The notes under the pieces were generated by a model. That model searched no databases and had not been told where the DNA came from. It saw only the letters and a program-made list of their open reading frames with translations. Below are positions 8,212 to 18,023 of a DNA stretch of 64,000 bases, in pieces. The DNA comes from UBA5189 sp040389445 (GTDB lineage: Bacteria; Chloroflexota; Limnocylindria; Limnocylindrales; CSP1-4), in contig JAZJZX010000007.1 of assembly GCA_040389445.1 (NCBI GenBank), positions 186,001-250,000 of the forward strand. Direction: 5' to 3'. Each line of letters begins with the position of its first letter. Positions within the stretch are counted from its first letter, which is position 1. A program made the translations under genes and the position numbers.

Positions 8212-8817
8212 TCAGGCATCGCCCGTAGCGCCCGTTCCGGTTCGGACGTGGCGCGGGTAGATCACGAGCATGCGTCCGACCTCCGGGCCGAGGCATTCCA
8301 CGTCGTGCGGGATCGTGGGGTCCCAGGCCACGTAGTCGCCCGGCCCCACCTCGACCACATGGTCACCCTGGGACATCCGCCAACGGCCGGCGACGATGAC
8401 GTGGTGCTCGTCGCCGGTGTGGGCGTGGACACCGGTCGAAGCTCCGGGCGGGACGGTGGCCTCGAGGATCCGGACATCGCGCGCCGTTCCGCCATCGACC
8501 TCTTCCATCGAGGCGCCGTTCGGGCCGGCACGTCGCGGCCGATCCGCCGCGCGGACGACACGGGGTGCCGGCGCGGAATCGAGGAACAGCCACGCGATCG
8601 GGACGTCGAGGGCTGCCGCAATCGCGGTCAGGGCATCGAGCGAGGGCACGGCCTTGCCGTTCTCGATCTGGGACAGGTAGCCGACATTGAGCCCGCTCTG
8701 GTCGCCGACCTGGGCCAGGGTCAGGCCCCGCGTCTGGCGCCAGCGGCGCATTTCGCCGCCCACGTCCGGCCGTTGCGTGGGCCTCGCCCCGTTCGGGACC
8801 AGTTTTTCTTCAGCCAC
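8212..8817 (-). CDS. XRE-family regulator with C-terminal cupin domain
   Basis: A 201-residue regulator. Residues about 20-75 form an XRE helix-turn-helix (EMRRWRQTRGLTLAQVGDQS, GYLSQIENGKAVPSLDAL). Residues about 120-195 form a cupin (PPGASTGVHAHTGDEHHVIV, VGPGDYVAWDPTIPHDVE) that may sense a small ligand. GTG at 8817 is preferred: GGAGG lies 9 nt upstream and the longer frame (to 8949) has no such site. It is transcribed away from the F420 reductase-like gene and may control it. Confidence 0.87.
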   Translation of the reverse strand: MAEEKLVPNGARPTQRPDVGGEMRRWRQTRGLTLAQVGDQSGLNVGYLSQIENGKAVPSLDALTAIAAALDVPIAWLFLDSAPAPRVVRAADRPRRAGPNGASMEEVDGGTARDVRILEATVPPGASTGVHAHTGDEHHVIVAGRWRMSQGDHVVEVGPGDYVAWDPTIPHDVECLGPEVGRMLVIYPRHVRTGTGATGDA

Positions 8818-8936
8818 ACTACTTGACCTCCGGCCAACATTGTGCCACAGTATTTGCAGAGGCAACAATCGTTTGCCACGAGCCAAAGCATAGCGGGTTC
8901 GCGGATCGCGAACCGGAGAAGGATCGAGCACCAACC
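8818..8936. promoter_or_regulatory. Divergent promoter region between the XRE-cupin gene and the F420 reductase-like gene
   Basis: This 119-bp divergent spacer contains an inverted repeat (GGCAA at 8861-8865, TTGCC at 8873-8877) near a relatively A/T-rich stretch. It is the natural operator position for the XRE regulator. No exact promoter can be placed. Confidence 0.4.
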
Positions 8937-9584
8937 ATGAAGATTGCAATCATCGGGACAGGCAACGTCGGATCGGCCCTCGGCGGCTCATTGGTTCGCG
9001 CCGGACACACCGTGACGTTCGCCGGGCGTGACGTCGAAAAGGCCACGAAGCTGGCCGCCGATCTCGGCGCCGGCGTCGCGTCCACCCCCGCGGCCGCCGT
9101 AGCCGACGCAGACGTCATCGTCCTGGCGGTCCCGTTCGGGGTCGTGGAGTCCCTCGCTACTGCCATCGCGCCGCTCACGACGGGCAAGGTGGTCGTGGAT
9201 GCCACGAACCGGCTCAAGCCGGACTACTCGGGTCTCGCCAGCGAGGACGGCTCGTCCGCCGCGGAGCAGATCGCGACCTGGTTCGAGGGGACCAGCGTCG
9301 TCAAGGCATTCAACACCCTGTTCGCCGGCATCCAGGCAGACCCGGCCAGCCTGGGCCAGACGGTGGACCTGCTCATTGCCGCCGATGATGCCGCGGCGAA
9401 GTCCACGGTCGCGCGACTCGCAACCTCGATCGGGCTTCGCCCGGTGGACGCCGGGTCGCTCACGGGCGCCCGGGAAATGGAGGCCATCGCCTGGCTGAAC
9501 ATGTCCCTCCAGATGCGAACCGGCGGCAACTGGAGCTCGTCCTTCGTCCTGCTCGGCGCCCCGGACAAGGCGATCGCGGCCTGA
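8937..9584 (+). CDS. NADPH-dependent F420 reductase-like protein
   Basis: A 215-residue Rossmann protein: MKIAIIGTGNVGSALGGSLV (GxGxxG), AGRDVEKA, then VIVLAVPFGVVE and DATNRLKP. These match the F420H2:NADP oxidoreductase/NADP oxidoreductase coenzyme-F420-dependent family. Several relatives only bind NADP, so F420 use is likely but not proven. Start is ATG 8937 with GGAGAAGGA upstream; a longer in-frame start would run through the divergent promoter. Confidence 0.85.
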   Translation: MKIAIIGTGNVGSALGGSLVRAGHTVTFAGRDVEKATKLAADLGAGVASTPAAAVADADVIVLAVPFGVVESLATAIAPLTTGKVVVDATNRLKPDYSGLASEDGSSAAEQIATWFEGTSVVKAFNTLFAGIQADPASLGQTVDLLIAADDAAAKSTVARLATSIGLRPVDAGSLTGAREMEAIAWLNMSLQMRTGGNWSSSFVLLGAPDKAIAA

Positions 9585-9642
9585 GGATTCCCGTTCGGCC
9601 CGGACGCAGTACTGTGCCCGGGCCGACGCGGCTCCTCGTCTC

Positions 9643-10494
9643 ATGCTTTCCGGAGATCACCCGTTGACCGACATCGTCGACCTCGCTCCCGTGCCGGCCG
9701 TCGCAGCCGCTGCGTCGGATCGCCCGATGCCGGCGCTCTACCTCGGCCACGGTGCGCCGCCGCTCCTGGAGGACGGCGAGTGGATGGGCCAGCTGAACCG
9801 CTGGGCGGCCGGCCTGCCCCGGCCGAAATCCATCCTCATCGTCAGCGCGCACTGGCAGACCGCCCCGATGGCCCTGAGCGCCACACGCCCCGCGCCCCTC
9901 GTCTACGACTTCTACGGCTTCCCGCAGCACTATTACGAGCTGACCTACGACGCCCCCGGCGCGCCCGACCTCGCGGCCAGGGTCAAGGGCGCGATGCCGT
10001 CAACGGAACCGGTTCTGGACCGCGAATCGCGCGGCCTCGACCATGGCGCATGGGTCCCGCTGATGGCGATGTACCCGGAGGCGGACATTCCCGTCCTCCA
10101 GATGTCCATGCCGGATCTCGACCCAAAGCACCTGTTCGAAGTCGGCCGGCGACTCGCGCCGCTCAGGGACGAGGGAGTCCTGATCATCGGCAGCGGGTTC
10201 CTGACCCACGGGCTGCCCTTCATCCGGGAATATTTCATGGGCAAGCCCGGTGCTCCGCAGTGGTCCATCGACTTCGACGACTGGGCCCGCGAGGCCCTGG
10301 AGCGAGGTGACCTGGACACGCTGTTCGACTTCCGCGAGAAGGCCCCCGGGATGCCGTATGCCCATCCGACCGTTGAGCATTTCGCGCCGCTCTTCGTGAC
10401 CCTCGGAGCGGTGGCCCGGCCGGACGACGCCCCGTCCTTCGCGATCGAGGGCTTCGCCTACGGCCTCTCCAAGCGCTCCTTCGAGACCCGCTGA
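9643..10494 (+). CDS. Class III extradiol ring-cleavage dioxygenase (DODA/YgiD family)
   Basis: A 283-residue LigB-superfamily enzyme. Metal-ligand regions are seen in ALYLGHGAPP, IVSAHWQT, RGLDHGAWVPL and GSGFLTHGLP. YgiD-type members open aromatic rings such as DOPA using a non-haem metal. Start ATG at 9643; a shorter start at 9727 (MPALYLGHG) is also possible. The 3' end overlaps the opposite-strand gene 10458-10739 by 37 bp. Confidence 0.87.
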   Translation: MLSGDHPLTDIVDLAPVPAVAAAASDRPMPALYLGHGAPPLLEDGEWMGQLNRWAAGLPRPKSILIVSAHWQTAPMALSATRPAPLVYDFYGFPQHYYELTYDAPGAPDLAARVKGAMPSTEPVLDRESRGLDHGAWVPLMAMYPEADIPVLQMSMPDLDPKHLFEVGRRLAPLRDEGVLIIGSGFLTHGLPFIREYFMGKPGAPQWSIDFDDWAREALERGDLDTLFDFREKAPGMPYAHPTVEHFAPLFVTLGAVARPDDAPSFAIEGFAYGLSKRSFETR

Positions 10495-10739
10495 CGCCTT
10501 CTGCCGCGAATGCGTACGAGGACGATGCCAACGTAACCGGCGAGGTAGCCGGTCAGCAGTGGGAGCGTGTCGTACCGGAATATCACGTCGTTGACCGCAG
10601 CCTGATACGCCTCACAAGCGGCCGTCGGCCCCCCAATCGTTCTCATGCAGCCCACCGTATAGACGGCTCCCCCATGGAAGACGGCGAACGCGAACGTGGC
10701 GAGGTTCCAGACAATCAAGGCCGCGACGAATGCTTTCAT
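10458..10739 (-). CDS. Small two-helix membrane protein
   Basis: A 93-residue protein with two hydrophobic stretches (VAALIVWNLATFAFAVF; LLTGYLAGYVGIVLV) and a basic tail (RIRGRRRQR). Start is ATG 10739 with GGGGGA upstream. Family unknown. It follows the serine hydrolase by 20 nt on the same strand, so may be co-transcribed. Its last 37 bp overlap the converging dioxygenase gene. Confidence 0.55.
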   Translation of the reverse strand: MKAFVAALIVWNLATFAFAVFHGGAVYTVGCMRTIGGPTAACEAYQAAVNDVIFRYDTLPLLTGYLAGYVGIVLVRIRGRRRQRVSKERLERP

Positions 10740-10759
10740 CCGTGATCCCCCGCACTGCG

Positions 10760-12592
10760 TCAGTCCACGTGCTGAGGCATCGTCGGTGGACGCTGGACGA
10801 TGGTCAATACGGTGATCCCATTGGTGACCGGGTCTATTGTGATCGCCAGCTCCAGCTCGCCGCGGTCGCCGCGCAACCGCCAGGTGGCCGTCTTCACGCC
10901 GTCTCCGGCGACGGCAGGCCCGAGAATCACGGGCGCGTGTCGGGCCGCCGCGATCCGCACGATCCGGGCGAGGGCCGCCTGATCGATCTCCGGGCCGATC
11001 TCCGGGCCGAGCGCCGGTGCGGCAAGGAGCGCCGGTTCGGCGGGGAGCGCCGGTGCGGCAAGGAGCGCCGGTGCGGCGGAGCTCTCCGGTTTCGGACCGT
11101 TGATCGCCGCCACGATGCGTGCCGCGGCGGCCACGAGCCCCTCGGCCGGTGCGGGCACCGACGTGACCCCGAAGGTCTGCACGAGAGCCTGCGCGTCGGG
11201 GCCAAGTCGAATCTCGACACGGACGCGGCCCCCATGCGCATCGGCCAGCCACCACACCGCGTGGAGCGGTGTCTGGGACTGCTCCGGCATGTCCGGATCG
11301 GGACGGAGGACGCCGCGGACCTCACGAATCCGGGCGAGCGCATCGCGTCGCCGGGCGATCGGCTCGTCGAGTTCCACGTTCATCGCGAACCGTCGCGCGG
11401 CCAGGCCGTCGTCCCACGCCGTCAGGAGCCGCTCGATGTCCGTGCGCGCGGTCCGCAGCGCCGTCGACGGGCGGATGCGACGAGCGGGCACGATCTCAGT
11501 CAGGAGCAGTGACTCCATGAGCTGGCGCGCGAGCAGCGTGCTCGGGGCGTAGCGGTGGTTCGCCAGCACGATCACGCCGAGACCCGAGGCCGGCTGCCAG
11601 CGCATGTTGGATCCAAAGCCCGGGTAGCCGCCGCTGTGCGCCACGATCCGGCCCCATCGCAGGTGATCCTCGACGAAGAGCCCGAACCCGTAGCCGCCGG
11701 CCGCAACCTCGGGATCCGCGTCCGGGTTCGGCAGCGTCACGGTGGGCCAACACGCTCCGGCCGCCTGCTGCATCTCGCGCCGACTGGCACGGGAGAGCGG
11801 CAGCGAACCCTCCGGGTCGTCGCGCGGCGGGTAGGCGTCGGTGAAGAACCCGACCCATCGGGCGAGGTCATGGACCGACGTGAAGATGCCGCCCATCGAG
11901 GCCAGCGCCCCGTAGGGATCCATCGGTTCCTCGATGTAGGCGTCGTCGCGCCAGAGGTATCCGTGAGCAAGGCGATCGGCGGGGACCTCAGCCTGGAGGT
12001 ACGTGGTGGCGCCCATCTCGAGGGGGTCGAGGATTCGCGCCCGAACTACCTCCCGATATTCCGCTCCGGCGACATTGGTGATCAGTCGACCCAGGATCCC
12101 GTAGCCAAGGTTCGAGTACTCGAACCGGGTTCCGGGCGTCCAGGCGAAGGTCAGCGGGCCGCGGAGCAGCTCGGAGAACGTGGCGAGATCGAGGCCTTGC
12201 TGACGGTCACCCCATGGGTCGTCGGTCGCGAGGCCCGAGGCCATCGTGAGGACGTGGCGGATCGTGATCGCCGGGGAGTCCTGGGTGGGCCCGCGCAGGG
12301 CCGCGGTTTCCGGCACGTGCCTCGCGATCGGATCGTCGAGGGAAAGCCGTCCTTCGTCTCGGAGGCTGATTACGGTCGCCGCCGTGAAGCTCTTGGTCAT
12401 CGAGGCGATCCGAAAGACGCTGTCCGCGGTTGGCACGGCGTCCTCCCCCACGCGGAGCGTGCCGATTCCGCGGCAGTGGATGAGTTCGCCACCCACCACG
12501 ACACCGTACGCAACGCCGGGGATGTGCTTGCCGACGAGAAACGCATCGGCGACGGTGTCTGCGGCGCGCAGTGCGTCGTGGAGGGCCGTCAT
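10760..12592 (-). CDS. Serine hydrolase, beta-lactamase class C/EstB fold, with extra C-terminal domain
   Basis: A 610-residue protein. The N-terminal 380 residues are a beta-lactamase-related fold with catalytic SxxK (SMTK, Ser64-Lys67) and YxN (YSN in EYSNLGYGILG). The family includes esterases, D-aminopeptidases and carboxypeptidases; no signal peptide is obvious. A second region beginning around residue 390 is joined to a final segment by an Ala/Pro linker built of 6-residue repeats. The overall length is well above the usual 350-450 residues. Confidence 0.85.
   Translation of the reverse strand: MTALHDALRAADTVADAFLVGKHIPGVAYGVVVGGELIHCRGIGTLRVGEDAVPTADSVFRIASMTKSFTAATVISLRDEGRLSLDDPIARHVPETAALRGPTQDSPAITIRHVLTMASGLATDDPWGDRQQGLDLATFSELLRGPLTFAWTPGTRFEYSNLGYGILGRLITNVAGAEYREVVRARILDPLEMGATTYLQAEVPADRLAHGYLWRDDAYIEEPMDPYGALASMGGIFTSVHDLARWVGFFTDAYPPRDDPEGSLPLSRASRREMQQAAGACWPTVTLPNPDADPEVAAGGYGFGLFVEDHLRWGRIVAHSGGYPGFGSNMRWQPASGLGVIVLANHRYAPSTLLARQLMESLLLTEIVPARRIRPSTALRTARTDIERLLTAWDDGLAARRFAMNVELDEPIARRRDALARIREVRGVLRPDPDMPEQSQTPLHAVWWLADAHGGRVRVEIRLGPDAQALVQTFGVTSVPAPAEGLVAAAARIVAAINGPKPESSAAPALLAAPALPAEPALLAAPALGPEIGPEIDQAALARIVRIAAARHAPVILGPAVAGDGVKTATWRLRGDRGELELAITIDPVTNGITVLTIVQRPPTMPQHVD
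11011..11080. repeat. 18-bp tandem repeat inside the serine hydrolase gene
   Basis: About four copies of an 18-bp unit (GCGCCGGTGCGGCAAGGA and variants) lie at 11011, 11029, 11047 and 11065. Being a multiple of three, it stays in frame and encodes an Ala/Pro/Leu linker on the minus strand. Confidence 0.8.
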
Positions 12593-12661
12593 GGGGATCC
12601 GTGAATCAGGAAGCCGCCGGTTGCCCGACGGCTTCGATGCTCGCGCGGTGCGAGATGCAGG

Positions 12662-13042
12662 TCAGTGGGCGCAGGAGCGGGCCTGTCCCTCGTCGTCCGC
12701 TGTCCGGAAGCTGTTGCCGCACCCGCAGCCGGTCGTGGCGTTCGGGTTGTTCACGGTGAAGCCGGCGCCCATGAGCGTGTCGACGTAGTCGATGGACGAG
12801 CCCTTGAGGAGCGCAACGCTCTGGCCGTCGACGTAGACCTTGACGCCGTTGGCCTCGAGGACGTTGTCCTCGGCGGTCGGTGCGTCCTCGAGCATCATCC
12901 CGTACTTGTAGCCCGAGCAGCCGCCCGAGTAGACGTAGACGCGCAGGCCGACGTTGGGGTTGGTTTCTTCCTTTGTCAACTCGCGCAATCGCGATGCCGC
13001 TGCATCGGTGAGCGAGACGACGGTCGGCTGCTGGTCGATCAT
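12662..13042 (-). CDS. erpA: ErpA/IscA-type iron-sulfur carrier
   Basis: A 126-residue A-type carrier with the three conserved cysteines: Cys42 in GGCSGYKYGM and Cys106/Cys108 in TTGCGCGNSF. These proteins accept Fe-S clusters from a scaffold and hand them to targets. ATG 13042 is chosen: GGAGAGGA lies just upstream and the extra 19 residues of the longer frame do not look conserved. The scaffold and desulfurase (SufU, SufS) are at the far end of the window. Confidence 0.92.
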   Translation of the reverse strand: MIDQQPTVVSLTDAAASRLRELTKEETNPNVGLRVYVYSGGCSGYKYGMMLEDAPTAEDNVLEANGVKVYVDGQSVALLKGSSIDYVDTLMGAGFTVNNPNATTGCGCGNSFRTADDEGQARSCAH

Positions 13043-13190
13043 CAGGTGTCCTCTCCAGAGGAGGTGGTTGGCTTGGTGGCCGATCGGTTGCCCGATCACG
13101 AGCTACATCGTACGCAGATCAACCGATTTCGACAAGGACCCCGCCAAATCTCGTGGGCGACGGGGTCCGCCGGCCTCGCTCTCCTGACCG

Positions 13191-13345
13191 AACCGGGCTT
13201 GCCGCTGATCGGCCGGGCTCGCCGCTGGTCGGCCGGGCTTGCCCCGATCGGCCGGGCTCGCCGCTGATCGGCCGGGCTCGCCGCTGGTCGGCCGGGCTCG
13301 CCGCTGGTCGGCCGGGCTCGCCGCTGACCGAACCGGGCTTGCCCA
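13191..13345. repeat. 20-bp minisatellite, about seven to eight copies
   Basis: Units such as GGCCGGGCTCGCCGCTGGTC repeat from 13191; one unit is 19 bp, and the outer units carry AACCGGGCTTGCC. Because 20 is not divisible by three, open frames through it read low-complexity protein and are not genes. A 15-bp palindrome (ACGAACC-C-GGTTCGT, 13349-13363) closes the array. Confidence 0.88.
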
Positions 13346-13493
13346 GATACGAACCCGGTTCGTGGTAGGTGCAGCCCTGTCACCGCTCGGGGCACGCGCA
13401 CCGATCCTCAGCCGCCCGGTCGTGCTCAGCGATGCGCCCGATTGGCTCTTCCGGCGGCCGGCGGCGAGCGGCGCGGCCATTCGACGGCACCTT

Positions 13494-13616
13494 GCACGAA
13501 CCCCGCTCGTATCCGGGCCTGAACGACGCCCCAGCCGCGATTAGCACGAACCCCGCTCGTATCCGGGGCTGAACGACGCCCCAGCCGCGATTAGCACGAA
13601 CCCCGCTCGTATCCGG
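13494..13616. repeat. 50-bp direct repeat, 2.5 copies
   Basis: Units start with GCACGAACCCCGCTCGTATC at 13494, 13544 and 13594. The first two are full 50-bp copies, nearly identical; the third stops after about 23 bp. Contiguous copies with no unique spacer rule out a CRISPR. Confidence 0.88.
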
Positions 13617-13655
13617 CGACGAATCGGCTCAAGGGCCGAAGCGGCGCCCTGCCGT

Positions 13656-13740
13656 CGCACGCGGGCCCACGGCGTGCCGCCGTCGCACTCGGGCGCACGC
13701 GGGCCCACGGCGTGCGGCTGTTGCACTCGGGCGCACGCGT
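13656..13740. repeat. 38-bp tandem repeat, two copies plus partial
   Basis: Units starting CGCACGCGGGCCCACGGCGT recur at 13656 and 13694, with a partial copy at 13732. The block ends against the thiolase stop codon. With the two arrays before it, the gene-free stretch 13043-13751 is mostly repeat; no promoter for the upstream erpA gene was recognised. Confidence 0.8.
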
Positions 13741-13751
13741 GGCGCCCGCCG

Positions 13752-14977
<1,226 letters not shown>

Positions 14978-14981
<4 letters not shown>

Positions 14982-16096
14982 GACCGGATTGTAGGGTCGT
15001 GCCGCCCGAGCCAGGAGAACGGCCCTTCCGGATGCAAGGCACCAAGCCAGAGAGCGGTGTCGATGTCCGACTCGGAGGCGACCCCAGCGTCGCGGGCGAG
15101 GATCGCTTCGCGGGCGACGGCGGAGCGGATTCGTCGGACGATCTCAGACGGCACGAGTGAGTGTCCGTCGCGGACGCGGGGCGCCAACTCGTGCGGGAGG
15201 GGCTCCGGCACCGGGTCGTGGCCGGAGTCGTGACGGTAGAAGCCCACGTCGGCCTTGCGGCCGAGCCGGCCGTGCTCGACGAGCCACGCCTGGATCGGCG
15301 ACGGGCGAAGGCGATCGGGGCGCCCCAGCCCCTCCCACACGCCGGTCGCGGCGGCAAGGTTGACGTCGAGGCCCACGAGGTCCATGAGCTCGAACGGACC
15401 CTTCGGGAACCCGGCTCCCCGCAAGGCGGCATCGATCTCCCCGACGCGCGCCTCGCCGGCCTCCACCATCCGGAGTGCCTCGATCGTGAACGGCCGGTTC
15501 ACCCGGTTGACGATGAACCCCGGGCTGTCCGCGGATCGGACAGGCGTCTTGCCCCACGCGGTCACGATCCCGGTCGCTCGCGCGAGGACGGCGGGGTGCG
15601 TGCGCGCCGCGGCGACGACCTCGACGAGCAGCAGCACCGGCGCGGGATTGAAGAAATGCAGCCCGAGGAAACGCTCGGGATGCGCCGGTGCGGCTTCGGC
15701 GATGGCGCCGACCGACAGCGCGCTGGTATTCGTGGCGAGTATGGTCTCGGCCGGAGCGGCGGCATCGAGCGCCGCCAACAGCTCGCGCTTGGCGCCAAGC
15801 TCTTCGACGATCGCCTCGATAACAAGATCAGCGCCGGCCGCGGCGACCGGATCGGGCACGAGGGTCAGGCGCGCGAGGTGCGCGTCCACCCACTCGTTGG
15901 CCGCATCGCCCTCATGCGCGCGCTTGGCCGCGCGCCGACGCAACCCGTCGATGATCCGTTCTCGACCTCGATCCGCAGCTCCGGGAAATGCGTCGTGGAG
16001 CCGGACCTCCCAGCCCGCCTCGAGCGCGACCTGGGCGATCCCTGCGCCCATCGTCCCGGCACCGACGACACCAAGGGTGCCCGTAGCGGCACTCAC
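14978..16096 (-). CDS. 3-hydroxyacyl-CoA dehydrogenase (PaaH/FadB-like)
   Basis: A 372-residue NAD-dependent dehydrogenase. The Rossmann motif GVVGAGTMGAGIAQ sits at residues 9-22, and the family segment FFNPAPVLLLVEVV, GKTPVRSADSPGFIVNR follows; the C-terminal dimerisation domain has GPFELMDLVGLDVN. It oxidises 3-hydroxyacyl-CoA, feeding the thiolase encoded 4 nt downstream. Start is GTG 16096. PIN toxin gene ends just upstream at 16101. Confidence 0.92.
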
Positions 16097-16100
16097 GCGA

Positions 16101-16529
16101 TCACGCGGCCGACGCGTCGGCCGGCAGGATTCGGAACGGACGGCCGCCCGGCCCCACGACGGCGCGGAAGTGCCGCTCGTCCAGCGTCACGATCGAGTCG
16201 ACGCCGTGGCGCTCGGCCAACACCACGATCGAGGCGTCCGCGAGGCCCAGATCAAGGTCCCGGTATCGATCAATGACTGCGGCCGCCCGCCGGATGTCTT
16301 CCGTGTCGAACGGCTCCAATCTGTAGGCGCCGCGAATGACCTCATCGAGCAGGCGGCTCGCGACGTGGGGTCCGACACGCCGGGCGAGGAGATAGTCAAG
16401 CTCGGCCAGAATGAATGGTGAGACGAGTCGCGGTCCGCTTGACCCCCGCAGGACGGCGGATGTACGGCGCTGGTCCGGATCGCTCCCGTCCATGGCGCTC
16501 AGGAGCGCGCTAGTGTCGACGAGGATCAC
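16101..16529 (-). CDS. vapC: PIN-domain toxin (VapC-like)
   Basis: A 142-residue PIN nuclease: MILVDTSALLSAMDG (first Asp), ILAELDYLLA (Glu), LGLADASIVVLAE (Asp) and DSIVTLDERHF near the end. Start is GTG 16529, overlapping the antitoxin stop by 4 nt, the usual arrangement for stoichiometric toxin-antitoxin expression. Confidence 0.9.
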   Translation of the reverse strand: MILVDTSALLSAMDGSDPDQRRTSAVLRGSSGPRLVSPFILAELDYLLARRVGPHVASRLLDEVIRGAYRLEPFDTEDIRRAAAVIDRYRDLDLGLADASIVVLAERHGVDSIVTLDERHFRAVVGPGGRPFRILPADASAA

Positions 16530-16756
16530 TGCTCCCCGAAGCCTTCCATGAGTTCGTCCACGCGCGAGGCCAGGTCTCCGGAGCCGCTGTCGAACAAGGG
16601 CAGGATCGGTTCCGCGACCCGATGGGGCTCTGTGACCGTGGCAATGCCCTCTCGAATCAAATCCGCCTCGCTCCGGCCCTCGAGCTGCGCGGCCCGCTCA
16701 AGGGCACGCTTCAGCTCGGTTGGCAGGTAGATGGTGGTCTTCTCCATGCCATACAT
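16526..16756 (-). CDS. vapB: Ribbon-helix-helix antitoxin
   Basis: A 76-residue protein. MEKTTIYLPTELKRALERAA, then GRSEADLIREGI, is a ribbon-helix-helix DNA-binding domain; the rest (SRVDELMEGFGEQ) should contact the toxin. Starts at 16756 (MYGMEKTT) and 16747 (MEKTT) are both possible. An imperfect palindrome (TACAT...ATGTA, 16752-16770) overlaps the start and is a likely operator. Confidence 0.85.
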   Translation of the reverse strand: MYGMEKTTIYLPTELKRALERAAQLEGRSEADLIREGIATVTEPHRVAEPILPLFDSGSGDLASRVDELMEGFGEQ

Positions 16757-16812
16757 CGTACCATATGTACTCCCGGCGACCTGCCTCTTGACACGGATAT
16801 TCTTCAGGCGTA

Positions 16813-16831
16813 TATATCGCCCATCGATATA
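16813..16831. promoter_or_regulatory. TATATCG-N5-CGATATA palindrome upstream of PadR gene (site 1)
   Basis: A perfect inverted repeat of 7-bp arms with a 5-bp spacer, 27 bp before the padR ATG. A further TATATCG half-site follows at about 16828. The same element occurs at 19478, 37634 and 46866, so it is probably the operator of a regulator, most simply this PadR protein. Confidence 0.72.
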
Positions 16832-16858
16832 TCGACCATCGTAGGTGTAGGAGTCCCA

Positions 16859-17182
16859 ATGGAGCCAGAGGTTCCCCAGTTCGGTCGGTTCGCCGAGCCG
16901 TCCCTGCTCATTCTGACCAGCCTGAGCGACGGGCCGAAGCACGGCTACGCGATCATGCAGGACGTCGAGTCCGGCACAGGACGGCCCATGGGTGCCGGCA
17001 CGCTCTACGCGGCGCTCGTGCGCCTCGAGGAGCTCGGCCTCGTGGAAGCGCTCCCGCCCGAGGACCGGCGACGGCCGTACCGTCTCACGGCGGTCGGGGC
17101 CGTCAACCTCGCGAAGCAACTGCGCGGTCTGTCCGGCTTCGCCCAGCAGGGGCTACGGCAGCTCGGGGAGCACCAGCCATGA
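16859..17182 (+). CDS. PadR-family transcriptional regulator
   Basis: A 107-residue winged-helix regulator: FGRFAEPSLLILTSLSDGPK, HGYAIMQDVES, GAGTLYAALVRLEELGLVEA and EDRRRPYRLTAVG are the PadR-like signature (wing RRRPYRLT). ATG 16859 follows GTAGGAG. Its ATGA overlaps the next gene. A close relative with the same partner gene occurs at 36435. PadR regulators usually repress their own operon. Confidence 0.9.
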   Translation: MEPEVPQFGRFAEPSLLILTSLSDGPKHGYAIMQDVESGTGRPMGAGTLYAALVRLEELGLVEALPPEDRRRPYRLTAVGAVNLAKQLRGLSGFAQQGLRQLGEHQP

Positions 17183-17917
17183 GGTCCCTGCTCATCCGTT
17201 GCTACCCGGCCCGCTGGCAGGCTCGCTACGGCGACGAGTTCCTCGCAATTCTCGAGGAGCGACCACTGGGCCCGTTCGACGTCGCGGACATCCTGCTCGG
17301 CGCCCTCGACGCGCAGCTCCGGCTGCGGGGCGTCGACTCACAACCATCATCACGGAAAGGAATCACGATGTCACTTCGCCTCGGCGGCCTGGCCGCCATC
17401 GTCGGCGCCCCGCTGTGGACCGCTGCTTTCTTCATCATCAACAAGAGTTTTGACAACGCCGACGTGAGGGGGCCGGCGGTGATGTTCGTCGCGGGATCAT
17501 TGGGTCTGCTGGTGGCGCTCGCGGCCTGAGCGCCTTCCAGGCCCGGGTGGCGCCGGCCCTGTCCTGGGCGGCATTCGCGCTCCCCGCGCGCTCGGTACTG
17601 TTGCGTCGGCGGTCGGCACCGTTGGTCTCGTCTTCGGGAGCGGGGATTTCTGGGGGGCGTTCTTCCTCGGGCTCGTCGCCTTCTTCGTGGGTTCTTCAAT
17701 GTTCGCGATCGCCACGTACCGCACGGGGGTCCTGTCCCGTCGGGCTGCCCTGCTGCTCGCCATCGCGCCCATCCTCCTGATCGTCGGCGGCAGCGGCGGG
17801 GGCTTCCGCGACTTCCTGATCCTGGCCGGACTGGCCTGCTTCACGCTGGGCTGGATGGCGCTGGGCGTGCTCGCGGTTCGCCAGGATCGGGCCGTCGTCG
17901 CGCCTCGTCCCACCTGA
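17179..17917 (+). pseudogene. Frameshifted membrane protein gene, PadR partner
   Basis: The first part (17179-17529) encodes MRSLLIRCYPARWQARYGDE followed by a helix, matching the intact 265-residue protein at 35641-36438 (MNALVRLYPRAWRARYGDE). At 17527 a stop breaks the frame. The neighbouring frame continues plausibly as GLSAFQARVAPALSWA, and after about 17590 a third frame reads TVGLVFGSGDFWGAFFLGLV and a last helix bundle to 17917. Two frame changes are needed, so this is a decayed gene or two sequencing errors. The ATG overlaps the padR stop. Confidence 0.75.
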
Positions 17918-17988
17918 GGTCCGAGCCGCTCGGATTCCGGCATCAGGGCGCGCCGGACCGAACCTGAAGCGGTGGCTCCGGACTGACT

Positions 17989-18007
17989 ACATCACATAGG
18001 CTGATGT
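17989..18007. promoter_or_regulatory. Inverted-repeat operator of the RHH/PIN module
   Basis: ACATCA (17989-17994) and TGATGT (18002-18007) are exact inverted repeats around 7 bp; CACAT (17993) and ATGTG (18014) form a second pair. They lie just before the antitoxin ATG at 18024. Confidence 0.6.
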
Positions 18008-18023
18008 TGTATCATGTGGGCCC

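Noticed and set aside
10740..11255. N-terminal extension of the small membrane protein gene
   Set aside because: The upstream part of the frame lies opposite the serine hydrolase linker repeats; ATG 10739 has its own RBS.
13096..13544. Open frames through the 20-bp repeat array
   Set aside because: The unit length is not a multiple of three and the translations are repeated Gly/Arg/Pro/Ser words in several frames and both strands.
13494..13616. Possible CRISPR array
   Set aside because: The 50-bp copies are contiguous with no unique spacers, only 2.5 copies, and no cas genes are nearby.
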